IMG/VR virus record: IMGVR_UViG_3300031857_018455
Span: 1-34,968 of that record
Direction: 5' to 3' (one strand)
DNA length: 34,968 nucleotides
From: a virus
The position numbers were made by a program, and so were the translations under genes. How positions within the stretch are numbered: position 1 is the stretch's first letter; the number at the start of each line of letters is the position of its first letter. The notes below the pieces were generated by a model. The model was not told the DNA's origin. It saw nothing but the letters and a program-made list of their open reading frames with translations, and ran no database searches. This document shows, in pieces, positions 5,394 to 12,104 of the stretch.

Positions 5394-5548
5394 CACCAGA
5401 AGAAGTTCAGGAAATGATTGATGTCTCTATTGCAAAGGCGATGGATAAGCACAATAAAACAGCATCAGTCATTAGTGCTTCTATTGGTGCCGTATTGTTA
5501 TTCTTTTATGCTCACGGGATTTTATCTGTAGTTAATAATTTAAAATAG
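5390..5548 (+). CDS. 52-residue single-pass membrane protein
   Basis: Acidic N-terminus (MTPEEVQEMIDV), then a basic-flanked helix KAMDKHNK, and one hydrophobic segment at about residues 27-44 (SVISASIGAVLLFFYAHGIL). Overlaps the preceding gene by 4 bases (ATGA). The topology and tiny size could suit a membrane-complex modulator, but there is no family signature. Function unknown. Confidence 0.6.
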   Translation: MTPEEVQEMIDVSIAKAMDKHNKTASVISASIGAVLLFFYAHGILSVVNNLK

Positions 5549-5554
5549 AGGATA

Positions 5555-5638
5555 ATGACATATCAAGTTATTCAGGGAGTTTTTGCAATGATGATTGTGA
5601 TGTTCATCTTATATGTTGGGAGTGGTGAGCACCGTTAA
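5555..5638 (+). CDS. 27-residue membrane peptide
   Basis: One hydrophobic segment (VFAMMIVMFILYVG) with a charged tail (GEHR). It begins 6 bases after the previous stop and is preceded by an AGAGGATA segment that can act as a weak Shine-Dalgarno. Size and topology resemble the small one-helix subunits of photosynthetic complexes, but I see no match to a particular one. Third gene of the 5184 promoter unit. Confidence 0.5.
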   Translation: MTYQVIQGVFAMMIVMFILYVGSGEHR

Positions 5639-5683
5639 AACTTTGTTAAATAATTGTGTAGTATTTTTATAATTCATTTTTTC

Positions 5684-5712
5684 TTGACAGGAGCACCAGT
5701 TCTTGGTATAAT
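5684..5712 (+). promoter_or_regulatory. Perfect sigma70 promoter of tRNA-Pro
   Basis: TTGACA (5684-5689), 17-base spacer, TATAAT (5707-5712). The expected start lies about 6 bases before the mature tRNA 5' end. Confidence 0.85.
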
Positions 5713-5724
5713 ACTTACATACAA

Positions 5725-5798
5725 CCGGGATTAGCGCAGCTTGGTAGCGCACCTCACTTGGGCTGAGGGGGTCGCAGGTTCGAATCCTGCATCTCGGA
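5725..5798 (+). tRNA. tRNA-Pro (anticodon TGG)
   Basis: Acceptor CCGGGAT (5725-5731)/ATCTCGG (5791-5797) with one G-U, discriminator A5798. D-arm GCGC/GCGC, anticodon stem CCTCA/TGAGG with loop CTTGGGC giving TGG, T-arm GCAGG/CCTGC with loop TTCGAAT. Confidence 0.95.
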
Positions 5799-5822
5799 TT
5801 ACCAGTTTCGAAACTGGTACAC

Positions 5823-5851
5823 TTGACAGAAAACTTTCTAATCCTTATAAT
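5823..5851 (+). promoter_or_regulatory. Perfect sigma70 promoter for 5875-6338
   Basis: TTGACA (5823-5828), 17-base spacer, TATAAT (5846-5851). The following ATG at 5875 would have a leader of only about 17 bases. Confidence 0.85.
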
Positions 5852-5874
5852 ACTAAGGCAAACAAAACAAAACA

Positions 5875-6090
5875 ATGTCTCTGATTCAAAAGTTTAAGAA
5901 AGATGTTAGCACTCTTCGTCTTGCTGCTAACGGGGAATTCTACCTTGATGTAAAGAATCCGAAACTTTATAAAAAGGTTCGCCGCTTCTATGAAAATGAA
6001 GGGGTTGTATTTTCAGGTGACCCCCTTGATGATTACGAAATTCTTATGGAATACGTTGCTCAAGATCTAGAAACTGTTGAGGTGGTATGA
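5875..6090 (+). CDS. 71-residue phage protein, unknown function
   Basis: Basic N-terminal half (MSLIQKFKKDVSTLRL, KLYKKVRRF) and acidic C-terminal half (DPLDDYEILMEYVAQDLETVEVV). No signal peptide or metal site. Start chosen at the first ATG after a perfect early promoter; the stop overlaps the next ATG by 4 bases. It looks like one of the small early conserved proteins of cyanomyoviruses that may target host functions; that role is inference. Confidence 0.75.
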   Translation: MSLIQKFKKDVSTLRLAANGEFYLDVKNPKLYKKVRRFYENEGVVFSGDPLDDYEILMEYVAQDLETVEVV

Positions 6091-6338
6091 GTAAAGTTCT
6101 CTTTGAACGAGAAGGTTATCGTTTCGTTGAAAAGGGTATTATCGAACTGAACGGTATGCCCGATTATCGTTTACAGAAACAGAACTACTATACTAAACAT
6201 TGGAATGACATTTATTTGTTTGATAATTCTATGCAATGTTCTCTTGCAATGGAAGATATTGAATATGCGAAATGGTTAGATCCAGATCGAGTTCCTTGTT
6301 ATATTAAGGATGATGATGAAGACACGGATGGTCTATAA
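6087..6338 (+). CDS. 83-residue phage protein, unknown function
   Basis: Tyr/Trp-rich with an acidic tail (DDDEDTDG). No recognisable domain. Overlaps the preceding gene (ATGA at 6087), so it is translated with it from the 5823 promoter. The unit ends in the structured region 6339-6547. Confidence 0.75.
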   Translation: MSKVLFEREGYRFVEKGIIELNGMPDYRLQKQNYYTKHWNDIYLFDNSMQCSLAMEDIEYAKWLDPDRVPCYIKDDDEDTDGL

Positions 6339-6365
6339 CAGCACTGGTCGGTGATGAATCCCCCT

Positions 6366-6382
6366 ACGACACGGAGAGTCGT
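6366..6382 (+). ncRNA. Small hairpin in the 6339-6409 spacer
   Basis: ACGAC (6366-6370)/GTCGT (6378-6382), loop ACGGAGA, flanked by two copies of ACTGGT (from 6343 and 6390). I see no gene in 6339-6409; it may be the 5' portion of the structured leader that follows. Confidence 0.35.
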
Positions 6383-6409
6383 TAAAAGTACTGGTGGAGT
6401 CAATATGAC

Positions 6410-6522
6410 CCTATTAGGTTTCTTGCTTCCTTAAAGAGCAAGTGGTGCGGATGGGACTCTCTCCCGCCTGGTTTCCAATTTCCAGATAAAGAATTGGTGG
6501 CGTGCATGAAAGACCTAATAGG
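6410..6522 (+). ncRNA. Branched structured RNA ahead of the glycan locus (riboswitch-like or small RNA)
   Basis: A long-range perfect 10-bp helix, CCTATTAGGT (6410-6419)/ACCTAATAGG (6513-6522), encloses at least three hairpins: CTTGCT/AGCAAG (6422-6442), GCGG/CCGC (6447-6467) and CCAATT/AATTGG (6475-6497). Its 3' strand shares two G residues with the following terminator stem. No credible coding frame. The position before sugar-nucleotide genes recalls the wcaG RNA motif known from cyanobacteria and cyanophages, but I cannot confirm a match. Confidence 0.55.
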
Positions 6523-6547
6523 AGAGTTGCATAAACTCTCCTTTTTT
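6521..6547 (+). terminator. Intrinsic terminator before the glycan locus
   Basis: GGAGAGTT (6521-6528)/AACTCTCC (6534-6541), loop GCATA, then T6542-6547. A strong canonical terminator placed 29 bases before the first glycan gene. Confidence 0.92.
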
Positions 6548-6555
6548 GATATAAT
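6527..6555 (+). promoter_or_regulatory. Possible promoter overlapping the terminator
   Basis: TATAAT (6550-6555) is consensus; at 17 bases upstream the -35 is TTGCAT (6527-6532), a poor match lying in the terminator stem. It could restart transcription for the cytidylyltransferase-like gene at 6576. Confidence 0.45.
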
Positions 6556-6575
6556 GATACAAAAGTTTTTTTTTT

Positions 6576-7073
6576 ATGAAAATCGGGTTTAATTGTAGTT
6601 GTTTTGATCTTTTTCATGCTGGACATATTACAATGCTGAAAATGGAAAAAGAGATGTGCGACTATTTAAAAGTAGCACTTCAAGTGGATCCAACAGTTGA
6701 TAGACCTAGTTTAAAGAATAAACCAGTACAATCAATTTATGAAAGATATGTTCAAGTTCAGGGGTGCAAATATGTAGATGAGATTCTTTTGTATGATACT
6801 GAAGCAGATCTTCTTAATTTAATTAAGACTCAAACTTTTCACATTAGATTTTTGAGTGAAGAATATAAAAATATTGATTTTACTGGAAAGCAATATTGTA
6901 TGGATAATGATATAGAAATTCATTATCATTTAAGGAGACACCAGTATTCTACTACAGAACTTAGGAGTAGAGTTTATAATCTTGAGAAAGCCAAAAAGGA
7001 TGAAAGTGATATTATTGATGTTCCCCAATATTCTCCAGAACTTTTAGAAAAATATTCACTTAAAAACGATTAA
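6576..7073 (+). CDS. Cytidylyltransferase-like nucleotidyltransferase (TagD/RfaE-C type)
   Basis: 165 residues. The nucleotidyltransferase signature FDLFHAGHI (residues 11-19) has the HxGH nucleotide-binding motif. The C-terminal YSTTELRSRV (about residues 128-137) matches the ISTT-type motif of glycerol-3-phosphate cytidylyltransferases and ADP-heptose synthases. Such enzymes join CTP or ATP to a phosphorylated polyol or sugar. The substrate is unknown; a CDP-linked polyol or a sugar precursor for the glycan locus is plausible. The ATG follows a long T-run with no Shine-Dalgarno. First gene of the locus, downstream of a terminator and a TATAAT box. Confidence 0.8.
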   Translation: MKIGFNCSCFDLFHAGHITMLKMEKEMCDYLKVALQVDPTVDRPSLKNKPVQSIYERYVQVQGCKYVDEILLYDTEADLLNLIKTQTFHIRFLSEEYKNIDFTGKQYCMDNDIEIHYHLRRHQYSTTELRSRVYNLEKAKKDESDIIDVPQYSPELLEKYSLKND

Positions 7074-7075
7074 TC

Positions 7076-7159
7076 ATGTCTATCTTAGTTACGGGTGGCG
7101 CAGGATTTATTGATAGTGGTTTTGACAACACATTGAAGTATTATTTGACTAAAAGATAA
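7076..7159 (+). pseudogene. Remnant of an SDR sugar epimerase/dehydratase
   Basis: The reading frame from 7076 gives MSILVTGGAGFIDSGF, then a short unrelated tail ending at 7159 (27 residues). The opening is the Rossmann NAD-binding start of extended SDR enzymes (usually TGGAGFIGS; here one Gly is Asp). Everything after residue 16 of the enzyme is lost. This looks like a deletion scar of a lost sugar-nucleotide gene, though it might still be translated as a tiny peptide. It contains the -35 of the promoter for 7199. Confidence 0.7.
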
Positions 7160-7173
7160 TTTTTTGATAAAAT
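7145..7173 (+). promoter_or_regulatory. Sigma70-type promoter for the epimerase gene
   Basis: TTGACT (7145-7150), 17-base spacer, TAAAAT (7168-7173). One mismatch in each box. It would transcribe the overlapping glycan genes from 7199. Confidence 0.65.
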
Positions 7174-7198
7174 ATATAAGATAAATTAAAATCATTTT

Positions 7199-8251
7199 AT
7201 GGGCGATTACAACAAAACAGCACTTGTTCTCGGTGCTGGTGGATTTATTGGTAGTCATATGGTAAAACGACTGCGATCTGAAGGATATTGGGTTCGTGGT
7301 GTTGATTTAAAATATCCTGAATTTTCCATGAGTGAAGCACATGAATTTATTCTGGGGGACCTTCGTAATGTAGAGTTTGTTAGACGTGTGCTCGAATACA
7401 AAGGACCTTATAATAATTTTTATAATTCTGTTCCTTGGCGTTATATTGATACCTTTGATGAGATTTATCAGTTTGCTGCAGACATGGGTGGTGCTGGATT
7501 TGTTTTCACTGGAGAAAATGATGCAGACATCATGCACAACTCTGCAACGATCAACTTAAATGTTCTTGAGATGCAGCGCAAAATGAATGAAGATAAAGGA
7601 GTGAATGCTACTAAGATCTTCTATTCGGGATCTGCCTGTATGTATCCAGAACACAATCAACTTGATCCAGATAATCCAGATTGCCGCGAAGAATCCGCTT
7701 ATCCAGCAAATCCTGATAGTGAATATGGTTGGGAAAAACTTTTTGCAGAAAGATTGTATTTTTCTTATCATCGCAATTATGACATTCCAGTTAGGGTTGC
7801 TCGTTACCACAATATTTTTGGTCCAGAAGGAACCTGGGAAGGTGGAAGAGAAAAAGCACCAGCAGCAATTTGTCGTAAAGTTGCCTATCTACCCCATGAA
7901 GGCGGAGCCATAGAGGTTTGGGGGGATGGGAAACAAACTCGATCATTCCTTTATATTGATGAGTGTGTTGAAGCAACTAGAAGAATGATGGATGGTGATT
8001 TTATAGGACCAGTGAATATTGGTTCGGAAGAGATGGTTACCATTAATCAATTAGTTGACACTGTTGCTAAAGTTTCTGGAAAGAAAGTTGAGAAGCAGCA
8101 TGTTCTTGATGCTCCTCTTGGAGTTCGTGGACGTAATTCAAATAATGATTTGATTCGTAAAGAACTTGGATGGGATTACACTCAAACTCTTGAGGAAGGT
8201 ATTCTTAAAACTTATACCTGGATTGAATCTAAAGTAAAATCAGTTAATTAA
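7199..8251 (+). CDS. GDP-mannose 3,5-epimerase
   Basis: 350 residues, an extended SDR. NAD motif GAGGFIG (12-18). The active-site segment SGSACMYP carries Cys147; Y176-G-W-E-K180 is the YxxxK pair; GGREKAPAA carries Lys219. These match the plant enzyme's Cys145, Tyr174, Lys178 and Lys217 with a constant offset of 2, and YHNIFGPEGTWEGGREKAPAA and GDGKQTRSFLYIDE are family signatures. The reaction converts GDP-D-mannose to GDP-L-galactose (and GDP-L-gulose) in the cytosol. GDP-mannose must come from the host, since no GDP-mannose-making gene is visible. It is the best-defined sugar-nucleotide enzyme of the locus and probably supplies the donor for a nearby transferase such as the GT11-like protein. 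Confidence 0.9.
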   Translation: MGDYNKTALVLGAGGFIGSHMVKRLRSEGYWVRGVDLKYPEFSMSEAHEFILGDLRNVEFVRRVLEYKGPYNNFYNSVPWRYIDTFDEIYQFAADMGGAGFVFTGENDADIMHNSATINLNVLEMQRKMNEDKGVNATKIFYSGSACMYPEHNQLDPDNPDCREESAYPANPDSEYGWEKLFAERLYFSYHRNYDIPVRVARYHNIFGPEGTWEGGREKAPAAICRKVAYLPHEGGAIEVWGDGKQTRSFLYIDECVEATRRMMDGDFIGPVNIGSEEMVTINQLVDTVAKVSGKKVEKQHVLDAPLGVRGRNSNNDLIRKELGWDYTQTLEEGILKTYTWIESKVKSVN

Positions 8252-8262
8252 TTATTTCAATT

Positions 8263-9114
8263 ATGAAAATTACAGTACTAGGATCTGGTGGACAGATCGG
8301 GTCTTATTTAACAGGGTATCTTCGTGGAAAAGGTCACAAAGTTCATGAATTTGATATTATTAATGGTGAACACCAAGATTTAACTACAATTCCCAATCCA
8401 GAGTTGTATCGTGTTATCATGGATTGTGATTTTGTGTTTTTTCTGGCATTTGATGTTGGTGGATCTCGCTACCTTAAAAAGTATCAGCATACATTTGATT
8501 TTATTAATAATAATGCTAGATTGATGGTTAATGTCTTTGGTCTCCTTCAAAAATACAATAAAAGATTTGTGTTTGCATCATCACAGATGAGTAACATGAG
8601 TTATTCTCCTTATGGTGTAATGAAAAAAGTTGGAGAACTTTATACACAAACTCTAAAAGGACTTACAGTTCATTTTTGGAATGTTTATGGTATTGAGCAT
8701 AATGCAGAAAAATCACACGTAATTACTGATTTTATTCGTAGAGGATTTGAGGAAGGTGAGTTTGAAATGCTAACTGATGGTACAGAGGAGCGTCAGTTTC
8801 TTTATGCTGAAGATTGTTGTGAAGCACTGGAAACTGTAATGGAGTCTTATACCGACTTTAAATCAGAAGATCCTATTCATATTACATCTTTTAGAAGTAA
8901 TACCATTAAAGAAGTTGCTGAAATTATTCAAGGTCAGTTTAACTTAATTGGAAAACATGATGTTAAAATTAAATCAGGTTTGGCAAAGGATAGTGTTCAA
9001 ATGGACAAAAGAAATCAACCAGATAATTATATAACTGGTTGGTGGATGCCTAAAACCAATCTTCAAGATGGTATATCTAAAGTATTTGAGGCAATGAAAA
9101 ATGATTGGATTTGA
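8263..9114 (+). CDS. NAD-dependent sugar epimerase/dehydratase (SDR)
   Basis: 283 residues. Rossmann motif GSGGQIG (7-13) and catalytic Y117-x3-K121 in SPYGVMKK. The C-terminal half has ERQFLYAEDCCEAL, the usual substrate-domain signature. Acts on a nucleotide sugar, identity unknown. Starts 11 bases after the previous stop and overlaps the next gene by 14 bases. The unusual GGQIG loop and short N-terminal core make it a divergent member. Confidence 0.8.
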   Translation: MKITVLGSGGQIGSYLTGYLRGKGHKVHEFDIINGEHQDLTTIPNPELYRVIMDCDFVFFLAFDVGGSRYLKKYQHTFDFINNNARLMVNVFGLLQKYNKRFVFASSQMSNMSYSPYGVMKKVGELYTQTLKGLTVHFWNVYGIEHNAEKSHVITDFIRRGFEEGEFEMLTDGTEERQFLYAEDCCEALETVMESYTDFKSEDPIHITSFRSNTIKEVAEIIQGQFNLIGKHDVKIKSGLAKDSVQMDKRNQPDNYITGWWMPKTNLQDGISKVFEAMKNDWI

Positions 9115-9955
9115 TTCAATTGGAACAATGGGACGCTTGGGAAATCAAATGTTCCAACATGCTGCCATAAAGGGTATTGCTCGCAATAGGGGATTTGAAT
9201 ACTGCATTCCCCCACATAATCCTCAAATTCAAATTGATAATTATGGTTTGTTGGAAGCATTTGAAATGAAAAATGTTGATCATATTAAATTTTCATATAA
9301 TGTAATCCCCATTCAGGAGATGCAGTTTCACTTCGATGAAAAAATATTTAATGAATGTCCGGATAATTCTAATATTGCTGGATTTTTTCAAACTGAAAAA
9401 TATTTCAAACATGTTGAAGATGAAATTAGAGGAGATTATACTTTTAAGAGTGATTGGTTAAATCCATGTAAAGATTTTATGAATCAATTTGACAATCAGG
9501 AGGTTGTTTTTCTTCATGTTCGTAGGGGTGATCCAAATTTAGTAGATAAGAGGGGATTTAAGTGGGCATATGTAAACCTTCAAGATCAGCACCCAGTTCA
9601 ACCGGTTGAATATTATGAAAAAGCTCTTGAACATTTTCCCAATGACATGCCTGTTTTAGTATTTTCTGATTCTATTGAATGGTGTAAAGAACAGGAATTA
9701 TTTAAAACAGATAGATTTATGTTTTCTGAACCAGAGGATAAGCATGATGATGGCGCATTAGTTCCCTATCTTGATTTATGCTTAATGTCTTTATGTTCCC
9801 ACGCTATAATCGCAAATAGTTCGATGAGTTGGTGGGGCGCTTGGTTACAAAAAAATCCAAATAAAAAAATAATTGCACCAAAAATGTGGTTTGGATCTAC
9901 TTACTCTTATCACAATACTCAAGATTTATATTGTGATGAATGGATTGTTATTTGA
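9101..9955 (+). CDS. GT11-family glycosyltransferase (alpha-1,2-fucosyltransferase type)
   Basis: 284 residues. Has GRLGNQMFQHA (11-21), H139-V-R-R-G-D144 (GDP-sugar binding motif of GT11 and related fucosyltransferases) and NSSMSWWGAWL near residue 240. Family members transfer L-fucose from GDP-fucose in alpha-1,2 linkage to galactose. No GDP-fucose synthase is seen here, whereas GDP-mannose 3,5-epimerase is two genes upstream, so GDP-L-galactose is a possible alternative donor (inference). Cytosolic, no signal peptide. Overlaps the preceding gene. Confidence 0.88.
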   Translation: MIGFDSIGTMGRLGNQMFQHAAIKGIARNRGFEYCIPPHNPQIQIDNYGLLEAFEMKNVDHIKFSYNVIPIQEMQFHFDEKIFNECPDNSNIAGFFQTEKYFKHVEDEIRGDYTFKSDWLNPCKDFMNQFDNQEVVFLHVRRGDPNLVDKRGFKWAYVNLQDQHPVQPVEYYEKALEHFPNDMPVLVFSDSIEWCKEQELFKTDRFMFSEPEDKHDDGALVPYLDLCLMSLCSHAIIANSSMSWWGAWLQKNPNKKIIAPKMWFGSTYSYHNTQDLYCDEWIVI

Positions 9956-9973
9956 TCTAATTAAAATAGTAAT

Positions 9974-10789
9974 ATGATTAGTGTATATGGTGGTTCTGGA
10001 TTTATAGGTGGTAGATTTTGTGAACTATATTCAAATATTGTTTTAAAGCAAGATAGGGAAGAAAGAAAACCAAAAACTCAAGAAATTTTATATTTTATTT
10101 CTACCGTTGACAACTATAACGTTCATACGAATATTACTTTAGATGTTGAAACCAATCTCAAGGTTCTATGCGAAGTTTTGGATTTTTGTAGAGATACTAA
10201 TAATGTCTTCAATTTTATTAGCTCTTGGTTTGTGTACGGGGAAACTGAATTACCAGCAAAAGAAGAATACTACTGTCAACCTACAGGATTCTATTCCATT
10301 ACCAAAAAAGCAGCAGAAGATCTTTTGATTTCTTTTTGTAGGACTTATGGTGTTAAGTATCGTATTCTTCGATTGTGTAATGTAATGGGAAATGGTGATG
10401 GTAAAATCAGTGCTAAAAAGAATGCGCTAAGTTATATGATAGACCTTCTTAAAAAGAACGAGGATGTATATCTTTATGATGATGGGACTCCAATAAGAGA
10501 TATTATGCACGTTGATGATGTTTGCAGAGCAATTGATTTGGTCTGTAGAGGGGGTAAGTTAAACGAAATATATAACATTGGAAGTGGACAACCAACACCA
10601 ATCTCTGGTATAATAGAGATGGCAAAGGAGTATTTGGGATCAACCTCAAATATCAAAAGTAAAGAAGCACCTGAGTTTCATAAAATTGTTCAGTCAAAAA
10701 ATTTTTGGATGGATACCAACAAGTTGAATAGACTTGGATTTACTCAGGAAATTAGTAATGACCAAATTATTCGAGAACTATGTCAGTAG
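9974..10789 (+). CDS. Extended SDR, possible CDP-dideoxysugar 4-reductase or epimerase
   Basis: 271 residues. NAD(P) motif GGSGFIGG (6-13); Y107-S-I-T-K111 is the catalytic pair; GTPIRDIMHVDDV and YNIGSG are SDR substrate-domain signatures. It overlaps by 10 bases the RfbH-type dehydrase. In 3,6-dideoxyhexose pathways the dehydrase product is reduced at C4 by an SDR (paratose or abequose synthase), so this is the natural candidate. That role rests on context; sequence alone supports only NAD(P)-dependent sugar SDR. Confidence 0.75.
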   Translation: MISVYGGSGFIGGRFCELYSNIVLKQDREERKPKTQEILYFISTVDNYNVHTNITLDVETNLKVLCEVLDFCRDTNNVFNFISSWFVYGETELPAKEEYYCQPTGFYSITKKAAEDLLISFCRTYGVKYRILRLCNVMGNGDGKISAKKNALSYMIDLLKKNEDVYLYDDGTPIRDIMHVDDVCRAIDLVCRGGKLNEIYNIGSGQPTPISGIIEMAKEYLGSTSNIKSKEAPEFHKIVQSKNFWMDTNKLNRLGFTQEISNDQIIRELCQ

Positions 10790-12099
10790 AACAAGAAGTT
10801 TCATCTTTTATTTCTAAACTTCAGGAAAATGGTGAAAAACTTTTTCCTTATTTACATAATAAAAATTATGAAAAAGGTAAAAGTAATATTTACTATTCGG
10901 GACCTTATTGGGATGAGGGGGAAGTTACTGCAGCAATTACTACTTTACTGACTGGTAAGTGGCTTCCTTGCGGTGAAGAAGTTGATAAGTTTGAACGTAA
11001 ATTTTCAAAAAAGTTTGGATTTGAGAACTCTGTAATGGTGAATTCGGGTAGTTCTGCAAATCTTGTAATGATTGCTGCTCTTAAAAAATATTTTGATTGG
11101 CAAGATGGTGATGAAATTATTGTCTGCGTCTGTGGATTTCCTACAACAATCAATCCAATTATTCAAAATAATTTGAAACCAGTATTTGTTGATATTAGTT
11201 ATGATGATTTGAATTGGGATTTAGATCAAGTTAAGTCTAAGATTACAACAAAAACGAAGGCTGTATTTTCTTCTCCAGTTCTTGGCAATCCTTATGATTA
11301 TGATAAACTATTAAATATTTGCGAAACTTATAATATTAAACTTATTGCTGACAATTGCGATAGTCTTGGTAGTAAGTGGAAAGGTGAATATTTGACAAAA
11401 CACGCTGTTGCTGCTTCTTGTTCTTTTTATCCTGCACACCATATCTCTACAATTGAAGGTGGTATGGTTTCTTCTAATATTAAAGAAGTAATAGATATTG
11501 CTCGTAGTTTTGCTTGGTGGGGTCGTGATTGTTATTGTGTTGGATCTCAAAATCTTCTTGAGTGTGGTGTTTGTGGTAAGAGGTTTGATAAGTGGTTGGA
11601 AGGATATGATAAAATTGTTGATCACAAATATGTTTTTGGGCAGATTGGTTATAATTTGAAACCGGCAGAATTGCAAGGATCTATTGGTCTTGTGCAACTT
11701 GAGAAGTATGATGAAATTCATCAAAAACGTTGTCACAACAAAGAAAGACTCCAATCTATTTTTGAACGTCTTCCTTTCTGTCGTGTGATTAATGAAAGAC
11801 CTGATGCAGAAACTAGTTGGTTTGGTGTTCCTATTGTATTTGAATATGATAAGGCAGGTCTTGTTAAGTGGTTAGAAAACCATAAGATTCAAACTCGAAA
11901 CTATTTCGCTGGTAATATTTTAATGCATCCTGCTTATAAGCACTTGGAATCTGCTAATAATTATCCTAACGCTTCTAAAGTTCTTGATAATGTTTTCTTT
12001 GTCGGATGTTCGCCAGTTATTACTGATGAGATGATTGATTATATTGAAGAAGTTGTAGAAGAATATCGCGCAACTAAAATTCACTATCATCCTGTATAA
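10780..12099 (+). CDS. rfbH: CDP-4-keto-6-deoxyglucose 3-dehydrase (RfbH/E1 type)
   Basis: 439 residues, DegT/aspartate-aminotransferase fold. Instead of the PLP-binding lysine it has His220 in SFYPAHH, the hallmark of E1 dehydrases. The iron-sulfur ligands are visible: Cys193-x57-Cys251-x-Cys253, with Cys262 (one residue further than in the Yersinia enzyme) or Cys265 as the fourth. The enzyme, with PMP and a [2Fe-2S] cluster, removes the C3 hydroxyl of CDP-4-keto-6-deoxyglucose to start 3,6-dideoxyhexoses such as paratose, abequose, tyvelose or ascarylose. The earlier CDP-glucose enzymes and the E3 reductase are not in the window. Host or phage ferredoxin might serve as electron donor. Confidence 0.92.
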   Translation: MSVEQEVSSFISKLQENGEKLFPYLHNKNYEKGKSNIYYSGPYWDEGEVTAAITTLLTGKWLPCGEEVDKFERKFSKKFGFENSVMVNSGSSANLVMIAALKKYFDWQDGDEIIVCVCGFPTTINPIIQNNLKPVFVDISYDDLNWDLDQVKSKITTKTKAVFSSPVLGNPYDYDKLLNICETYNIKLIADNCDSLGSKWKGEYLTKHAVAASCSFYPAHHISTIEGGMVSSNIKEVIDIARSFAWWGRDCYCVGSQNLLECGVCGKRFDKWLEGYDKIVDHKYVFGQIGYNLKPAELQGSIGLVQLEKYDEIHQKRCHNKERLQSIFERLPFCRVINERPDAETSWFGVPIVFEYDKAGLVKWLENHKIQTRNYFAGNILMHPAYKHLESANNYPNASKVLDNVFFVGCSPVITDEMIDYIEEVVEEYRATKIHYHPV

Positions 12100-12104
12100 A
12101 TTTT

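Noticed and set aside
6422-6442. Suppressor tRNA with a TTA anticodon loop (CCTTAAA)
   Set aside because: The 7-base loop is tempting, but there is no matching acceptor stem, D-arm or T-arm around it, and position 33 is C.
6414-6626. 70-residue minus-strand frame across the leader
   Set aside because: Lies over the branched RNA, terminator and TATAAT box; composition is not protein-like and every other gene is on the plus strand.
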